Shown in pieces: positions 1 through 6,613 of a stretch of DNA of 19,438 nt. The notes under the pieces were generated by a model. It searched no databases, was not told the origin of the DNA, and worked only from the letters and a program-made list of their open reading frames with translations. Position numbers and translations under genes: made by a program. The stretch is from CAVQGF01 sp045807945 (GTDB lineage Bacteria; Acidobacteriota; Terriglobia; Terriglobales; Acidobacteriaceae), in assembly GCA_045807945.1 (NCBI GenBank), contig JBJMGI010000025.1, forward strand, positions 1 to 19,438, in the 5' to 3' direction. Numbering within the stretch: position 1 is the first letter of the stretch; each line of letters opens with the position of its first letter.

Positions 1-1598
1 CCCGTGCGGAACCGGCGGCCATTGTAGGTGTCGTAATCGAAATGGTAGCCGATCGTTGCGTTGTGCTGTCCCATGGCATTGAACGTCTTGGAGGTGTCGA
101 CGTTGAAACCCCAATTGTTCCCTGCTGTGTCTTCACCGTAGCCGAAACCCTGGCGCTGATACGAACCGCGTAGTGGCTGGCTTGGGCTGATGCAAGACGG
201 GTTCGGCGCGCCGCCGGTTAGAGTGCAAGGGCTACGCTGCGTGAAGTCGGTCACGGAGTAGACGTTCGGGTCGAGCGGATCGTCCTGCAGGCCGTTATGC
301 CCCCATGTGGCTGACAGGTTCGCCAACCAGGTAGGGCTAAGTGTGGCGTTATAGCGCACTACCGCATTGCGCGTGCCGAACTTCAGCTTGTCCTCGACCG
401 TGGTGTTGCTGGTGTTGAGGAAGCCGTTGGGAGCGAAGTTCGTGCGGGTCGGATCGCCGAATATCGACGCCTCCAGTTGATGGTTTTGCGCGATCTTGAA
501 CGTCAACTTGCCGGCGTAGTTGTAGACCACATTGCGCAGGTCAACATTTCCCAGACTGACCGGCGGGATGGGGCCGAGGCCGGCGGTTCCGAGGTCAGTG
601 GGGTTCTTGAATTGCGCGAACTGGTCGTAATTGCGGTTAAAGGAAGGATTGAAGGACCCGAAGAAGAACAAATGGTCCTTCATGCCAGGGACGTAGCCGC
701 CGATCTCTCCATCGAGATCGTAATTACCCTGATGAATCGTTTTCCCTAACAGATTGAAACGGCCGAAGTCGTCAGGATGTTTGCGAGAAGCTTCCAGGCT
801 GTCGGGCGCGATGAAAGCGCCGAGGCTGCCGTGGTACTGATTGCTGCCTGACTTCGTGACGATCTGCACGATGCCGCCGGTGGATTTGCCGTACTGCGCT
901 TCGAATCCGCCCGTCTTCACCTGCACTTCTTTCACGAAGGAAAGATTGATGCCGGTAGATAGCGAACCATATACGCGCGAGTACACACCGATACCGCCGA
1001 AGCCGCCGTCGGTGATACTGACGCCGTCGGCGATGTAGTTGTTCTCAAGGCCGGTGCCGCCGGAAATGGAGGGATTGGCTGCGCCGCTTCCGCCACCACC
1101 ACTCACACCCGGTGCAGCGTAGAACAAGCCGGTAACGCCGCGAGGGACGGGTACTTGCGAATAGAAGGTGTCCGTGAGGTTGGATGAGACGGCTGTGGAA
1201 GTGGTGTCTACGGTGATCGCGTTCGCGCTCACCTCAACCACGGTGCTGGCTTCGCCGGGCACCATGCCGATGCGGACGTTGGAAGTCTTGTTCGTTACAA
1301 CTTCCACCGACTTGATATCGGCGCTCTTGAAGCCCTGCTTCTCGACCTTAAGTCCGTAGAAGCCGGGAGTGAGTAGCGGGAATTGGAACTGGCCCGCGGG
1401 ATTGCTGGTGACGGTGCGTGTTCCGAGGGGGCCATTCATCGTGATCTTGGCTCCCGGCACCACTGCTCCCGTATTGTCCACGACTACGCCGGAGAGGTTG
1501 CCGCGGACGGACGACTCAGCCGATCCCTGGCCCCAAACCAGCGCGCTCGTGGAGAAGAGCAACGCAAAAAAAGTGGCGGATACTACGAGTTTTTTCAT
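1..1598 (-). CDS. TonB-dependent receptor, Oar-like (partial, C-terminus outside window)
   Basis: Outer-membrane beta-barrel receptor of the kind that imports large substrates with TonB energy. The reading frame is open from the ATG at 1598 to the left edge, 532 residues, so the barrel end is missing. Residues 1-23 form a signal peptide (MKK, hydrophobic core, cleavage near VWG-Q). Residues about 32-110 are a carboxypeptidase-regulatory-like beta-sandwich (GVVVDNTGAVVPGAKI, GQFQFPLLTPGFY). About 120-235 is the plug, with ADGVSITDGG, a VKEVQVKTGGFEAQYG segment and GGIVQIVTKSGSNQYHG. The beta strands that follow contain the aromatic, Asn-rich sequence usual for Oar-type receptors. The start is supported by an AGGA ribosome site 7 nt upstream. 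The two LytTR genes lie immediately upstream on the same strand, so they could regulate it (inference). The substrate cannot be told; many Acidobacteria paralogues are linked to polymers or peptides. Confidence 0.93.
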   Translation of the reverse strand, partial: MKKLVVSATFFALLFSTSALVWGQGSAESSVRGNLSGVVVDNTGAVVPGAKITMNGPLGTRTVTSNPAGQFQFPLLTPGFYGLKVEKQGFKSADIKSVEVVTNKTSNVRIGMVPGEASTVVEVSANAITVDTTSTAVSSNLTDTFYSQVPVPRGVTGLFYAAPGVSGGGGSGAANPSISGGTGLENNYIADGVSITDGGFGGIGVYSRVYGSLSTGINLSFVKEVQVKTGGFEAQYGKSTGGIVQIVTKSGSNQYHGSLGAFIAPDSLEASRKHPDDFGRFNLLGKTIHQGNYDLDGEIGGYVPGMKDHLFFFGSFNPSFNRNYDQFAQFKNPTDLGTAGLGPIPPVSLGNVDLRNVVYNYAGKLTFKIAQNHQLEASIFGDPTRTNFAPNGFLNTSNTTVEDKLKFGTRNAVVRYNATLSPTWLANLSATWGHNGLQDDPLDPNVYSVTDFTQRSPCTLTGGAPNPSCISPSQPLRGSYQRQGFGYGEDTAGNNWGFNVDTSKTFNAMGQHNATIGYHFDYDTYNGRRFRT

Positions 1599-1812
1599 TT
1601 CTCTGTCCTTATGCACCCGGAAGTGCATTGCGATTGCGCCCAATGCCGGGCCGGAATCGACCTCCGATCCGATCCAGACACCGAACGCGATTCTGTGTTG
1701 AAGAATCGGCTAGAAGGAGGATGTGGGGGATTTGTTGTGCGACAGGATGACGGGAGCGGCTTACGAAGGTTTGAAGAACGCGGCAGCTTCGAGAATCGTG
1801 CTACCGGCGCTG
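1599..1812. other. Intergenic region upstream of the TonB receptor
   Basis: This 214-bp gap separates the LytTR gene from the receptor gene, both on the minus strand, and should hold the receptor's promoter if it is not read through from upstream. I see no convincing -35/-10 pair. It contains a 7-bp inverted repeat, CGATTCT at 1688-1694 and AGAATCG at 1702-1708 with a 7-nt loop. At the LytTR stop codon there is also a 6-bp hairpin, GGCGCT 1806-1811 / AGCGCC 1817-1822, with no T-tract after it. Confidence 0.4.
1606..1609 (-). promoter_or_regulatory. Shine-Dalgarno AGGA for the TonB receptor
   Basis: On the minus strand AGGA lies 7 nt before the ATG at 1598. It supports that start over later in-frame codons, and is one of the few clear ribosome sites in this window. 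Confidence 0.6.
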
Positions 1813-2244
1813 TTAAAGCGCCTGGCGTAACAGGGGTCGCAGCCGATTCCGGTAACCGCGACTGGAAGCGAGCTCCGTACCGTCGCGCAGCACGATCTTG
1901 TAGTCGCCGCTATACATGGGTTCAAGCTGCTTCACGAACTCAAGATTCACGATGGTGGAACGGTGTACGCGCAAAAACCGCTTCGAATCGAGCAGAGCTT
2001 CCATCTGCTGCATCGTCTCGCGCACCAGATGAGACTCGCGCCCCACGTGCAATCGCATGTAGTCGCGCTCAGCTTGAATCCATTCCACTTTTTCCGGGGC
2101 TAGAAAAATTCGGCGCGTGCCAGTCTTTATCACCAACCGCGGCACGCGGCTGCTGCGGAGCCGCAAGAGCTTGATCCTTCCCGCTTCGCGCCCAGTCGAC
2201 TCCAAAGTCGTGGCAGGTGTGTTGTCTTGGGGAATCGTTTCCAT
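1813..2244 (-). CDS. Stand-alone LytTR DNA-binding domain protein
   Basis: A 143-residue protein that is essentially one LytTR DNA-binding domain (about residues 35-140) behind a basic N-terminal tail; it has no receiver domain. Family hallmarks are visible: IFLAPEKVEWIQAERDYMRLHV, FLRVHRSTIVN, and DGTELASSRGYRNRLRPLL. LytTR domains bind paired direct repeats in DNA through beta-strand loops. The gene starts 4 bp after the stop of the response-regulator gene, so the two are very likely co-transcribed. The two LytTR domains share R-x-HRS-x-IVN, DGTEL and Y-R-x-R, which suggests an old tandem duplication in which this copy lost or never had a receiver. No Shine-Dalgarno is evident, consistent with coupling to the upstream gene. 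The target is unknown; the TonB receptor downstream is a candidate. Confidence 0.9.
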   Translation of the reverse strand: METIPQDNTPATTLESTGREAGRIKLLRLRSSRVPRLVIKTGTRRIFLAPEKVEWIQAERDYMRLHVGRESHLVRETMQQMEALLDSKRFLRVHRSTIVNLEFVKQLEPMYSGDYKIVLRDGTELASSRGYRNRLRPLLRQAL

Positions 2245-2248
2245 CGTG

Positions 2249-3010
2249 TCAGGCCGCCATCATCTGCTCGAAGCGCTCGCGGTAAGAGCGGCCGATGTTC
2301 AGCTCGGTGCCATCCTGCAGCACGAGTGCGTGCTCTCCGTTGAACCATGGGACAGCCTCGCGAATGCGCGCGATGTTCACGATGGCGGAACGATGGATAC
2401 GCACAAAAAGGTTCGGATCTAACCGCGCTTCGACGGCGGACATAGAAGAACACACGGAGTGCCGCTCCGTTCCACAAAAGATGTGCACGTAGTTTCCCGC
2501 GGCGCGGACGTAATCAATGTCGCGCATGCGAAGGAACAGGTACTTCCCTTTGCTGTGGACGATCAGCGGTGCTGCATAGCCGCTGCTCGCGGGGGCCGCA
2601 AAGGGCCCGGCTGAAGTCTCGTCGTAGGCGCGTCCGAGCGATGCGCGCGCCCGGTCGAGCGCCTTGTGGAAGCGTTCGCCGCTGAACGGCTTCAGCAGGA
2701 AATCCGCCGCGCCCTCGTCGAAGGCCCGCACCGCGTGCTGCTCGTCGGCGGTAACAAAGACGACGGCTGCGGAACTGTTCGACTGCACTGCTTCCATCGC
2801 GGAGAAGCCGTCAACCTTGGGCATCTCAACGTCAAGGAAAACTACGTCTGGCGAATGTTGCCGGATGGCTTCGATGGCTTGGTGCCCGTCACCACATTCC
2901 GCGACAACGTGGCAGTCGGGTTCTTCCGCAAGCAATTTACGGATACGTTCTCTGGCTATGGGTTCGTCGTCTGCGATGACGACGCGTGTAGAGCGTGCGA
3001 CGAGTTCCAT
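2249..3010 (-). CDS. LytR/AlgR-family two-component response regulator
   Basis: A 253-residue transcription regulator. Residues about 9-125 are a complete receiver: acidic pair D14-D15, phospho-acceptor D60 in VVFLDVEMP, T87 in FVTAD, and K107 in LLKPF. Residues about 150-250 are a LytTR DNA-binding domain with YLFLRMRDIDYVRAAGNYVHIF, FVRIHRSAIVNI and DGTELNIGRSYRERF. All switch residues are present, so phosphorylation control is expected, normally by a LytS-type or HPK7/8-type kinase at the membrane. No kinase gene lies in the window. The gene heads a two-gene unit with the stand-alone LytTR protein (4-bp gap). The ATG at 3010 gives MELVARSTRVVIADDEP, a normal short leader before the first beta strand. 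Confidence 0.94.
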   Translation of the reverse strand: MELVARSTRVVIADDEPIARERIRKLLAEEPDCHVVAECGDGHQAIEAIRQHSPDVVFLDVEMPKVDGFSAMEAVQSNSSAAVVFVTADEQHAVRAFDEGAADFLLKPFSGERFHKALDRARASLGRAYDETSAGPFAAPASSGYAAPLIVHSKGKYLFLRMRDIDYVRAAGNYVHIFCGTERHSVCSSMSAVEARLDPNLFVRIHRSAIVNIARIREAVPWFNGEHALVLQDGTELNIGRSYRERFEQMMAA

Positions 3011-3092
3011 GTTCTATAAGACGAAATCCAATAAAAGTAGATGCGCGGCGGCTTCTTCACCAGCAACTCTGGCACGGGATGACGTGCTCGGC

Positions 3093-3536
3093 TCAGTATG
3101 CTGGCTGCCCGACGCCGGTCTCGAGATAGGATTTCAGGCTTCTCGTCGCAAGCTGCGCCCATGTGTGGCTCCAGCGTTGGAAGCAGGAGCTCTGCGCCTT
3201 CCATCCCTGGTGCGAGAAGGCAACGTCTGTCCCGCCGCGCTCGTTGCGTTCGATCTCGAAGCGGACGCGGGTACCGTCACAGTCGTCATGGCACTTGCCA
3301 CTGGCGTTAGGGTCTACGATCTTCCACTCGATCAGCTGGCCGGGGTTCAATTTGTCGACCACAACCGAGCAAGCATGCGGCTTCGAGCCAAGCTCGAGCT
3401 TGCCGCCGACAAAGGGCTGCACAGTGGAATCAGCCGACCACCACTTCGAGAGGTGCCGGGGTTGCGTCAATGCAAGGTAGGTCACCCAAGGCTCAGTCCG
3501 AATGGAGATGCGGTGCATGATGGCCGGCTTCTTCAT
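3093..3536 (-). CDS. SRPBCC / AHSA1-like domain protein
   Basis: A 147-residue single-domain protein of the START/Bet v1-like (SRPBCC, 'activator of Hsp90 ATPase homologue 1-like') fold, a helix-grip that holds hydrophobic ligands. Seen in the sequence: the early TQPRHLSKWWSAD segment, a GG turn followed by beta strands (FVGGKLELGS, GQLIEWKIVD, TRVRFEIER), and the C-terminal SHQGW...CFQRWSHTWAQLATRSLKSYLETGVGQP pattern typical of the family. Its ligand and role are unknown; relatives are annotated as polyketide-cyclase-like or stress proteins without firm biochemistry. The ATG at 3536 fits because a TATAGA box ends 6 nt upstream; Met7 is the alternative start. It lies 82 bp upstream of the response-regulator gene on the same strand and may or may not share a transcript with it. 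Confidence 0.85.
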   Translation of the reverse strand: MKKPAIMHRISIRTEPWVTYLALTQPRHLSKWWSADSTVQPFVGGKLELGSKPHACSVVVDKLNPGQLIEWKIVDPNASGKCHDDCDGTRVRFEIERNERGGTDVAFSHQGWKAQSSCFQRWSHTWAQLATRSLKSYLETGVGQPAY

Positions 3537-3753
3537 GCCATTTCTATAGGCAAACGCGCGGCCACACCCACGCAGAATAGGTGTGAGCGACAGTGTGCAG
3601 AAAATAGAGGTTAAACGGCGGAATCCTTAGACGGGGCTGAAGAGCAGCTTGGGACGAAACGCCTCACTAAGTAGCTGGATTTTAAAAACAGAAGCACTCA
3701 GCAACTTGCAATACAGCAACGTGAATACGTGGCGGTCAGCATGCGACAACCGA
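3537..3753. other. Intergenic region between SRPBCC gene and membrane protein gene
   Basis: A 217-bp gap between two minus-strand genes. Apart from the candidate -10 box next to the SRPBCC start, I see only a 7-bp direct repeat CAGCAAC (3699-3705 and 3714-3720) and an AT-rich patch near 3680-3690. No convincing terminator hairpin for the membrane protein gene and no plausible small gene were found. Confidence 0.35.
3543..3548 (-). promoter_or_regulatory. Candidate -10 box (TATAGA) of the SRPBCC gene
   Basis: TATAGA on the minus strand ends 6 nt before the ATG at 3536. A start site about 7 nt after a -10 box would fall on the start codon, giving a leaderless mRNA. No good -35 is seen at 16-18 bp, so confidence is limited. 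Confidence 0.35.
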
Positions 3754-4659
3754 TCACACGCCAGCTGCAGTAGAAGCGGCGGCAGTAGTTGCGGGAGATT
3801 TCAAGATCCCCATGGCCACCCGGCGAAGCAAAGCGGCTTCGTCTGGGGTGATGAGTAGCATGTTGACCAGTTGCTTGCGGTCCACCTTAGCCTGGCTCCA
3901 TTTTGATTTTGCCGGTTGCACCAGAACCTGCGTCACGGAAATCGTGTTGAGCATGTTGCACGTCGCGCAACTGTGCAGCTCGAACTTCAGGTGCGCGAAT
4001 TTTTCGCTGGTGGGCACCAGCTTATCGATGAAGCTGAAGTCCTTCGCTTCCAGGCGCTGTTTTAGATCGGAGCCGAAGACGCTGGGAAAAAATACCAGCT
4101 TCTCTGATTGCTTGCACCAGGCGTCGCAGTTCTCGCAGAAAGGGGTTCTGGAGATCACCGCAACTGCAGCTCCTAACGCGCAGACCAGGACCGTTAGAGC
4201 CTCGACGGACCATATGACGGTCAACTCCGTCCCTTTCGTCATTGAATCAGATCTGCTTCCCCAGGTGCCGACCTCGCGCACGCGCTGCATGATGCTCCAC
4301 ATCCATTGCGGGTGACGCATCACCGCGAGAGTGTCTAAGTTGTAGTTGCCCAGAGCAAATACTTGATGAAGCCAAAATCCCCAACTCACATAAAGAGCGA
4401 AGCAGGCGCTTAGGAGTCCGATCGCGACAGCAACTGGCCGGCTGCGCACTTTGCCCCAGAACATTGCGAAGCCGGCGGAGGCGCCGACACCCAGCCCGAA
4501 GAAGATGGTGCTGATCGCGCGCAGCTTGATGTATGAGACCTGAATGATGCCGTAGCTGTATAACCACCCCAGTGGGACCGATGCCGCGAGGCCGCCGATC
4601 AGTCCGACGAGGGCACCGAAAGGCGTGAAGCGTCCGGAGTGTTTATAGTAAAGGTCCAT
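3754..4659 (-). CDS. Four-TM membrane protein with cysteine-rich (zinc-ribbon-like) tail, function unknown
   Basis: I do not recognise this family. From the ATG at 4659 the product is 301 residues. Hydrophobic segments lie near residues 15-38, 49-69, 75-97 and 146-169, joined by a loop of about 50 residues rich in Trp and charged residues. After the last segment comes a soluble tail with C175-x2-C178-x3-C182 and C231-x2-C234, spaced like a metal-binding ribbon. It ends in a LLITPDEAALLRRVAMGIL helix and an Ala/Thr-rich tail. The frame also extends upstream to an ATG at 4728 (324 residues), only 9 bp from the divergent rdgB start. I prefer 4659 because the extra 23 residues are hydrophilic and would leave no room for promoters. 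Neither start has a clear Shine-Dalgarno. Confidence 0.75.
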   Translation of the reverse strand: MDLYYKHSGRFTPFGALVGLIGGLAASVPLGWLYSYGIIQVSYIKLRAISTIFFGLGVGASAGFAMFWGKVRSRPVAVAIGLLSACFALYVSWGFWLHQVFALGNYNLDTLAVMRHPQWMWSIMQRVREVGTWGSRSDSMTKGTELTVIWSVEALTVLVCALGAAVAVISRTPFCENCDAWCKQSEKLVFFPSVFGSDLKQRLEAKDFSFIDKLVPTSEKFAHLKFELHSCATCNMLNTISVTQVLVQPAKSKWSQAKVDRKQLVNMLLITPDEAALLRRVAMGILKSPATTAAASTAAGV

Positions 4660-4689
4660 TGTAAGTAGCTGGTGGGGCGCAGCGTATCC

Positions 4690-4707
4690 CTGAGTCTCAT
4701 CTGAGTC
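4690..4707. repeat. Direct repeat CTGAGTC, 11-bp period
   Basis: CTGAGTC occurs at 4690-4696 and 4701-4707, the copies one DNA turn apart in the gap between the divergent membrane-protein and rdgB genes. It could be an operator, or simply coding sequence if the membrane protein starts at 4728. Confidence 0.3.
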
Positions 4708-4737
4708 AAGCAGCTTTCGGACGAACATTAAGCCGCC

Positions 4738-5367
4738 ATGAATCCCATCTACATAGCCACCTCAAATGCAGGCAAGCTGCGCGATTTTGCAGCTGCGGCC
4801 AAGCTCGAAGGAGTGCAGGTGGAGCCTCTACCCGGATTTAAGGACCTTCCCGAAGTAGAAGAGGATGGCAATACTTTTGCCGCCAATGCGCGCAAAAAGG
4901 CTGAGCACTACAGCGCGCTTTTTCCGGGAAAGCTGGTGCTGGCCGACGACTCGGGACTAGAGGTCAATGCGCTCGGCGGGGCACCTGGAGTTCACTCCGC
5001 GCGCTATGCGGCCACTTCAAGCACTACTGGAAATGCTGACGATAGCGCAAACAATCAGAAGCTCTTATCTGAACTCCAGAAGATCGGGATGCTCAGTTCC
5101 GGAGCTCGTTTCGTCGCGGTGATCACGGCCGCGCTCGACGGCAAGACCGTCGCCGAATTCATGAGCGAAGTCCGGGGCTCCATCACCGACGCACCTCGCG
5201 GCAGCAACGGTTTTGGCTATGATCCGCTCTTTGTGGTCGAGGGCACCGGAACGACCATGGCCGAGCTCTCCCCTGCCGAAAAGGCTGCCAGGAGTCATAG
5301 GGGACGCGCCTTCCGCAGGTTCCTTGAGTGGTACCGGGGTGAGGGCTCCCGCTTTGCTAAACTTTGA
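4738..5367 (+). CDS. rdgB: RdgB/HAM1-family non-canonical purine NTP pyrophosphatase
   Basis: Hydrolyses dITP, XTP and related deaminated purine triphosphates to the monophosphate and pyrophosphate in the cytoplasm, keeping them out of DNA and RNA. The 209-residue length is normal (E. coli RdgB is 197). Family motifs are in order: IYIATSNAGKLRDF at the N-terminus (substrate and phosphate binding), an EEDGNTFAANARKKA segment, the metal-binding ADDSGLEV, SARYA, the GSNGFGYDPLF loop that recognises the base, and SHRGRA near the C-terminus. The ATG at 4738 places the first beta strand directly at the N-terminus as usual. It is followed after 8 nt by the ribBA-type gene, so the two probably share a transcript. 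Its job parallels that of mutS further downstream (genome fidelity). Confidence 0.96.
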   Translation: MNPIYIATSNAGKLRDFAAAAKLEGVQVEPLPGFKDLPEVEEDGNTFAANARKKAEHYSALFPGKLVLADDSGLEVNALGGAPGVHSARYAATSSTTGNADDSANNQKLLSELQKIGMLSSGARFVAVITAALDGKTVAEFMSEVRGSITDAPRGSNGFGYDPLFVVEGTGTTMAELSPAEKAARSHRGRAFRRFLEWYRGEGSRFAKL

Positions 5368-5375
5368 GCAGTCCC

Positions 5376-6557
5376 ATGGCTAGCGACCCGAAGAGTCCGT
5401 TCACCGACGTCCCCAGCGCGATCGAGGAGATCCGCGCCGGGCGGATGATCGTTCTGGTTGACGACGAAGACCGCGAGAACGAAGGCGACTTGATGCTCGC
5501 CGCGGAGAAGGTGACCCCGGAAGCCATCAACTTCATGGCGAAGTTCGGCCGTGGACTGATTTGCCTCGCGATGACGGAAGAGCGCCTGGATTATCTGCGC
5601 ATCGGTCCGATGACATCAGAGAACAGTTCCCCGTACGGCACAGCATTCTGCGAGTCCATCGAAGCGCGCGAGGGCGTCACCACCGGCATCTCCGCTTACG
5701 ACCGCGCGCGAACCATCCAAGTCGCGATCGACCCTGCGAGTCGCGCCTCGGATCTCGTTCGCCCCGGGCATACGTTCCCCCTTCGCGCGCGAAAAGGTGG
5801 CGTCCTCGTCCGCGCCGGACAGACGGAAGCTTCCGTGGACCTCGCGCGCATCGCAGGCATGGTTCCGGCCGGCGTGATCTGCGAGATCATGAACGACGAT
5901 GGCTCGATGGCGCGCGTTCCTGACCTCATCGAGTTTTGCGCCAAGCACGATTTGAAAATGCTGACGGTTGCCGAGCTGATCCGCTACCGCATGCAGAATG
6001 AGCGATACGTGAATCGCATCGGCGAGGCGATGGTCCCAACCCGCCACGGCGAGTTCCGCATGATCGCCTACGAGAGCGAAGTGGATGGTGAATCGCACGT
6101 CGCGCTGGTTATGGGCGAGCTTCCCACAAGCAAAGATGCAGACGATCCCATGCTGGTGCGCATGCACGCTCACTGTCTGATCGGAGATGTTTTCGGCGCT
6201 GCATCATGCGATTGCGCTGCCACGGTAGACGGCTCGATGAAGATGATCGCCGAAGCCGGACGTGGCGCCATCATTTATTTGCACCAGAGCAGTAAGGGGT
6301 TTACGGTGGAGAACGTCGGCGACAAGAAGGCGATCTTCTTCCATCACGAACGGCGGGATCCCTCGTTGCCCGACCATCAGCGCCGGACGCAACGCCAGGT
6401 CGGTATCGGCGCGCAAATACTTTCCGATCTGAACATCTCACGCATCCGCCTGCTCACGAACCACCCCCGACGCGTTGCCGCGCTCGAAGGCTTCGGCATT
6501 CGCATCATTGAGCAAGTTCCTGTGGATATCGCCACGTCCGTTCGCAATCGCGACTGA
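5376..6557 (+). CDS. ribBA: RibBA-type protein: DHBP synthase fused to an altered GTP cyclohydrolase II domain
   Basis: A 393-residue two-domain riboflavin-pathway protein. The N-terminal half (about 10-205) is 3,4-dihydroxy-2-butanone 4-phosphate synthase, which converts ribulose 5-phosphate; DDEDRENEGDLMLAAE, the FCESIEAREGVTTG region and HTFPLRARKGGVLVRAGQTEA are intact. The C-terminal half has the RibA fold: zinc cysteines C267, C278 and C280 and the late LLTNHPRRVAALEGFGI motif are present. The catalytic stretch differs. RQEGRG is replaced by HQSSKG (303-308), the following helical segment is different, and the ADLRDYGIGAQIL motif reads RTQRQVGIGAQIL, putting T338 where the catalytic Asp sits, while R340 is kept. 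GTP cyclohydrolase activity is therefore uncertain. I chose the ATG at 5376; a TTG at 5364 overlapping the rdgB stop is in frame but less likely. Confidence 0.92.
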   Translation: MASDPKSPFTDVPSAIEEIRAGRMIVLVDDEDRENEGDLMLAAEKVTPEAINFMAKFGRGLICLAMTEERLDYLRIGPMTSENSSPYGTAFCESIEAREGVTTGISAYDRARTIQVAIDPASRASDLVRPGHTFPLRARKGGVLVRAGQTEASVDLARIAGMVPAGVICEIMNDDGSMARVPDLIEFCAKHDLKMLTVAELIRYRMQNERYVNRIGEAMVPTRHGEFRMIAYESEVDGESHVALVMGELPTSKDADDPMLVRMHAHCLIGDVFGAASCDCAATVDGSMKMIAEAGRGAIIYLHQSSKGFTVENVGDKKAIFFHHERRDPSLPDHQRRTQRQVGIGAQILSDLNISRIRLLTNHPRRVAALEGFGIRIIEQVPVDIATSVRNRD

Positions 6558-6583
6558 TCACGCCAGAGTCTCTGCGATATACT
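6555..6583 (+). promoter_or_regulatory. Candidate promoter for mutS
   Basis: TATACT at 6578-6583 is preceded by TGATCA at 6555-6560 (3 of 6 matches to TTGACA) with a 17-bp spacer. It would start transcription near 6590, about 24 nt before the mutS ATG. It overlaps the end of the ribBA-type gene. Confidence 0.4.
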
Positions 6584-6613
6584 TTCGCGAATCGTCCTGC
6601 GCTTTCGGCCAAA

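Noticed and set aside
1698..1778. TTGAAGAA repeated at 1698-1705 and 1771-1778 as LytTR binding sites
   Set aside because: An 8-mer repeated once in about 200 bp is not unlikely by chance, and the 73-bp spacing does not fit LytTR sites, which are about 20 bp apart.
1806..1822. Hairpin over the LytTR stop codon as an intrinsic terminator
   Set aside because: A 6-bp GC stem without any T-tract on the minus strand.
1383..2174. Plus-strand ORF of 263 codons across the receptor/LytTR junction
   Set aside because: It is antisense to two well-supported genes, rich in Arg/Ser/Cys, and has no recognisable motif.
5616..6173. Minus-strand ORF of 185 codons inside the RibBA-type gene
   Set aside because: A shadow of the GC-rich codon third positions of the real gene; no ribosome site or family resemblance.
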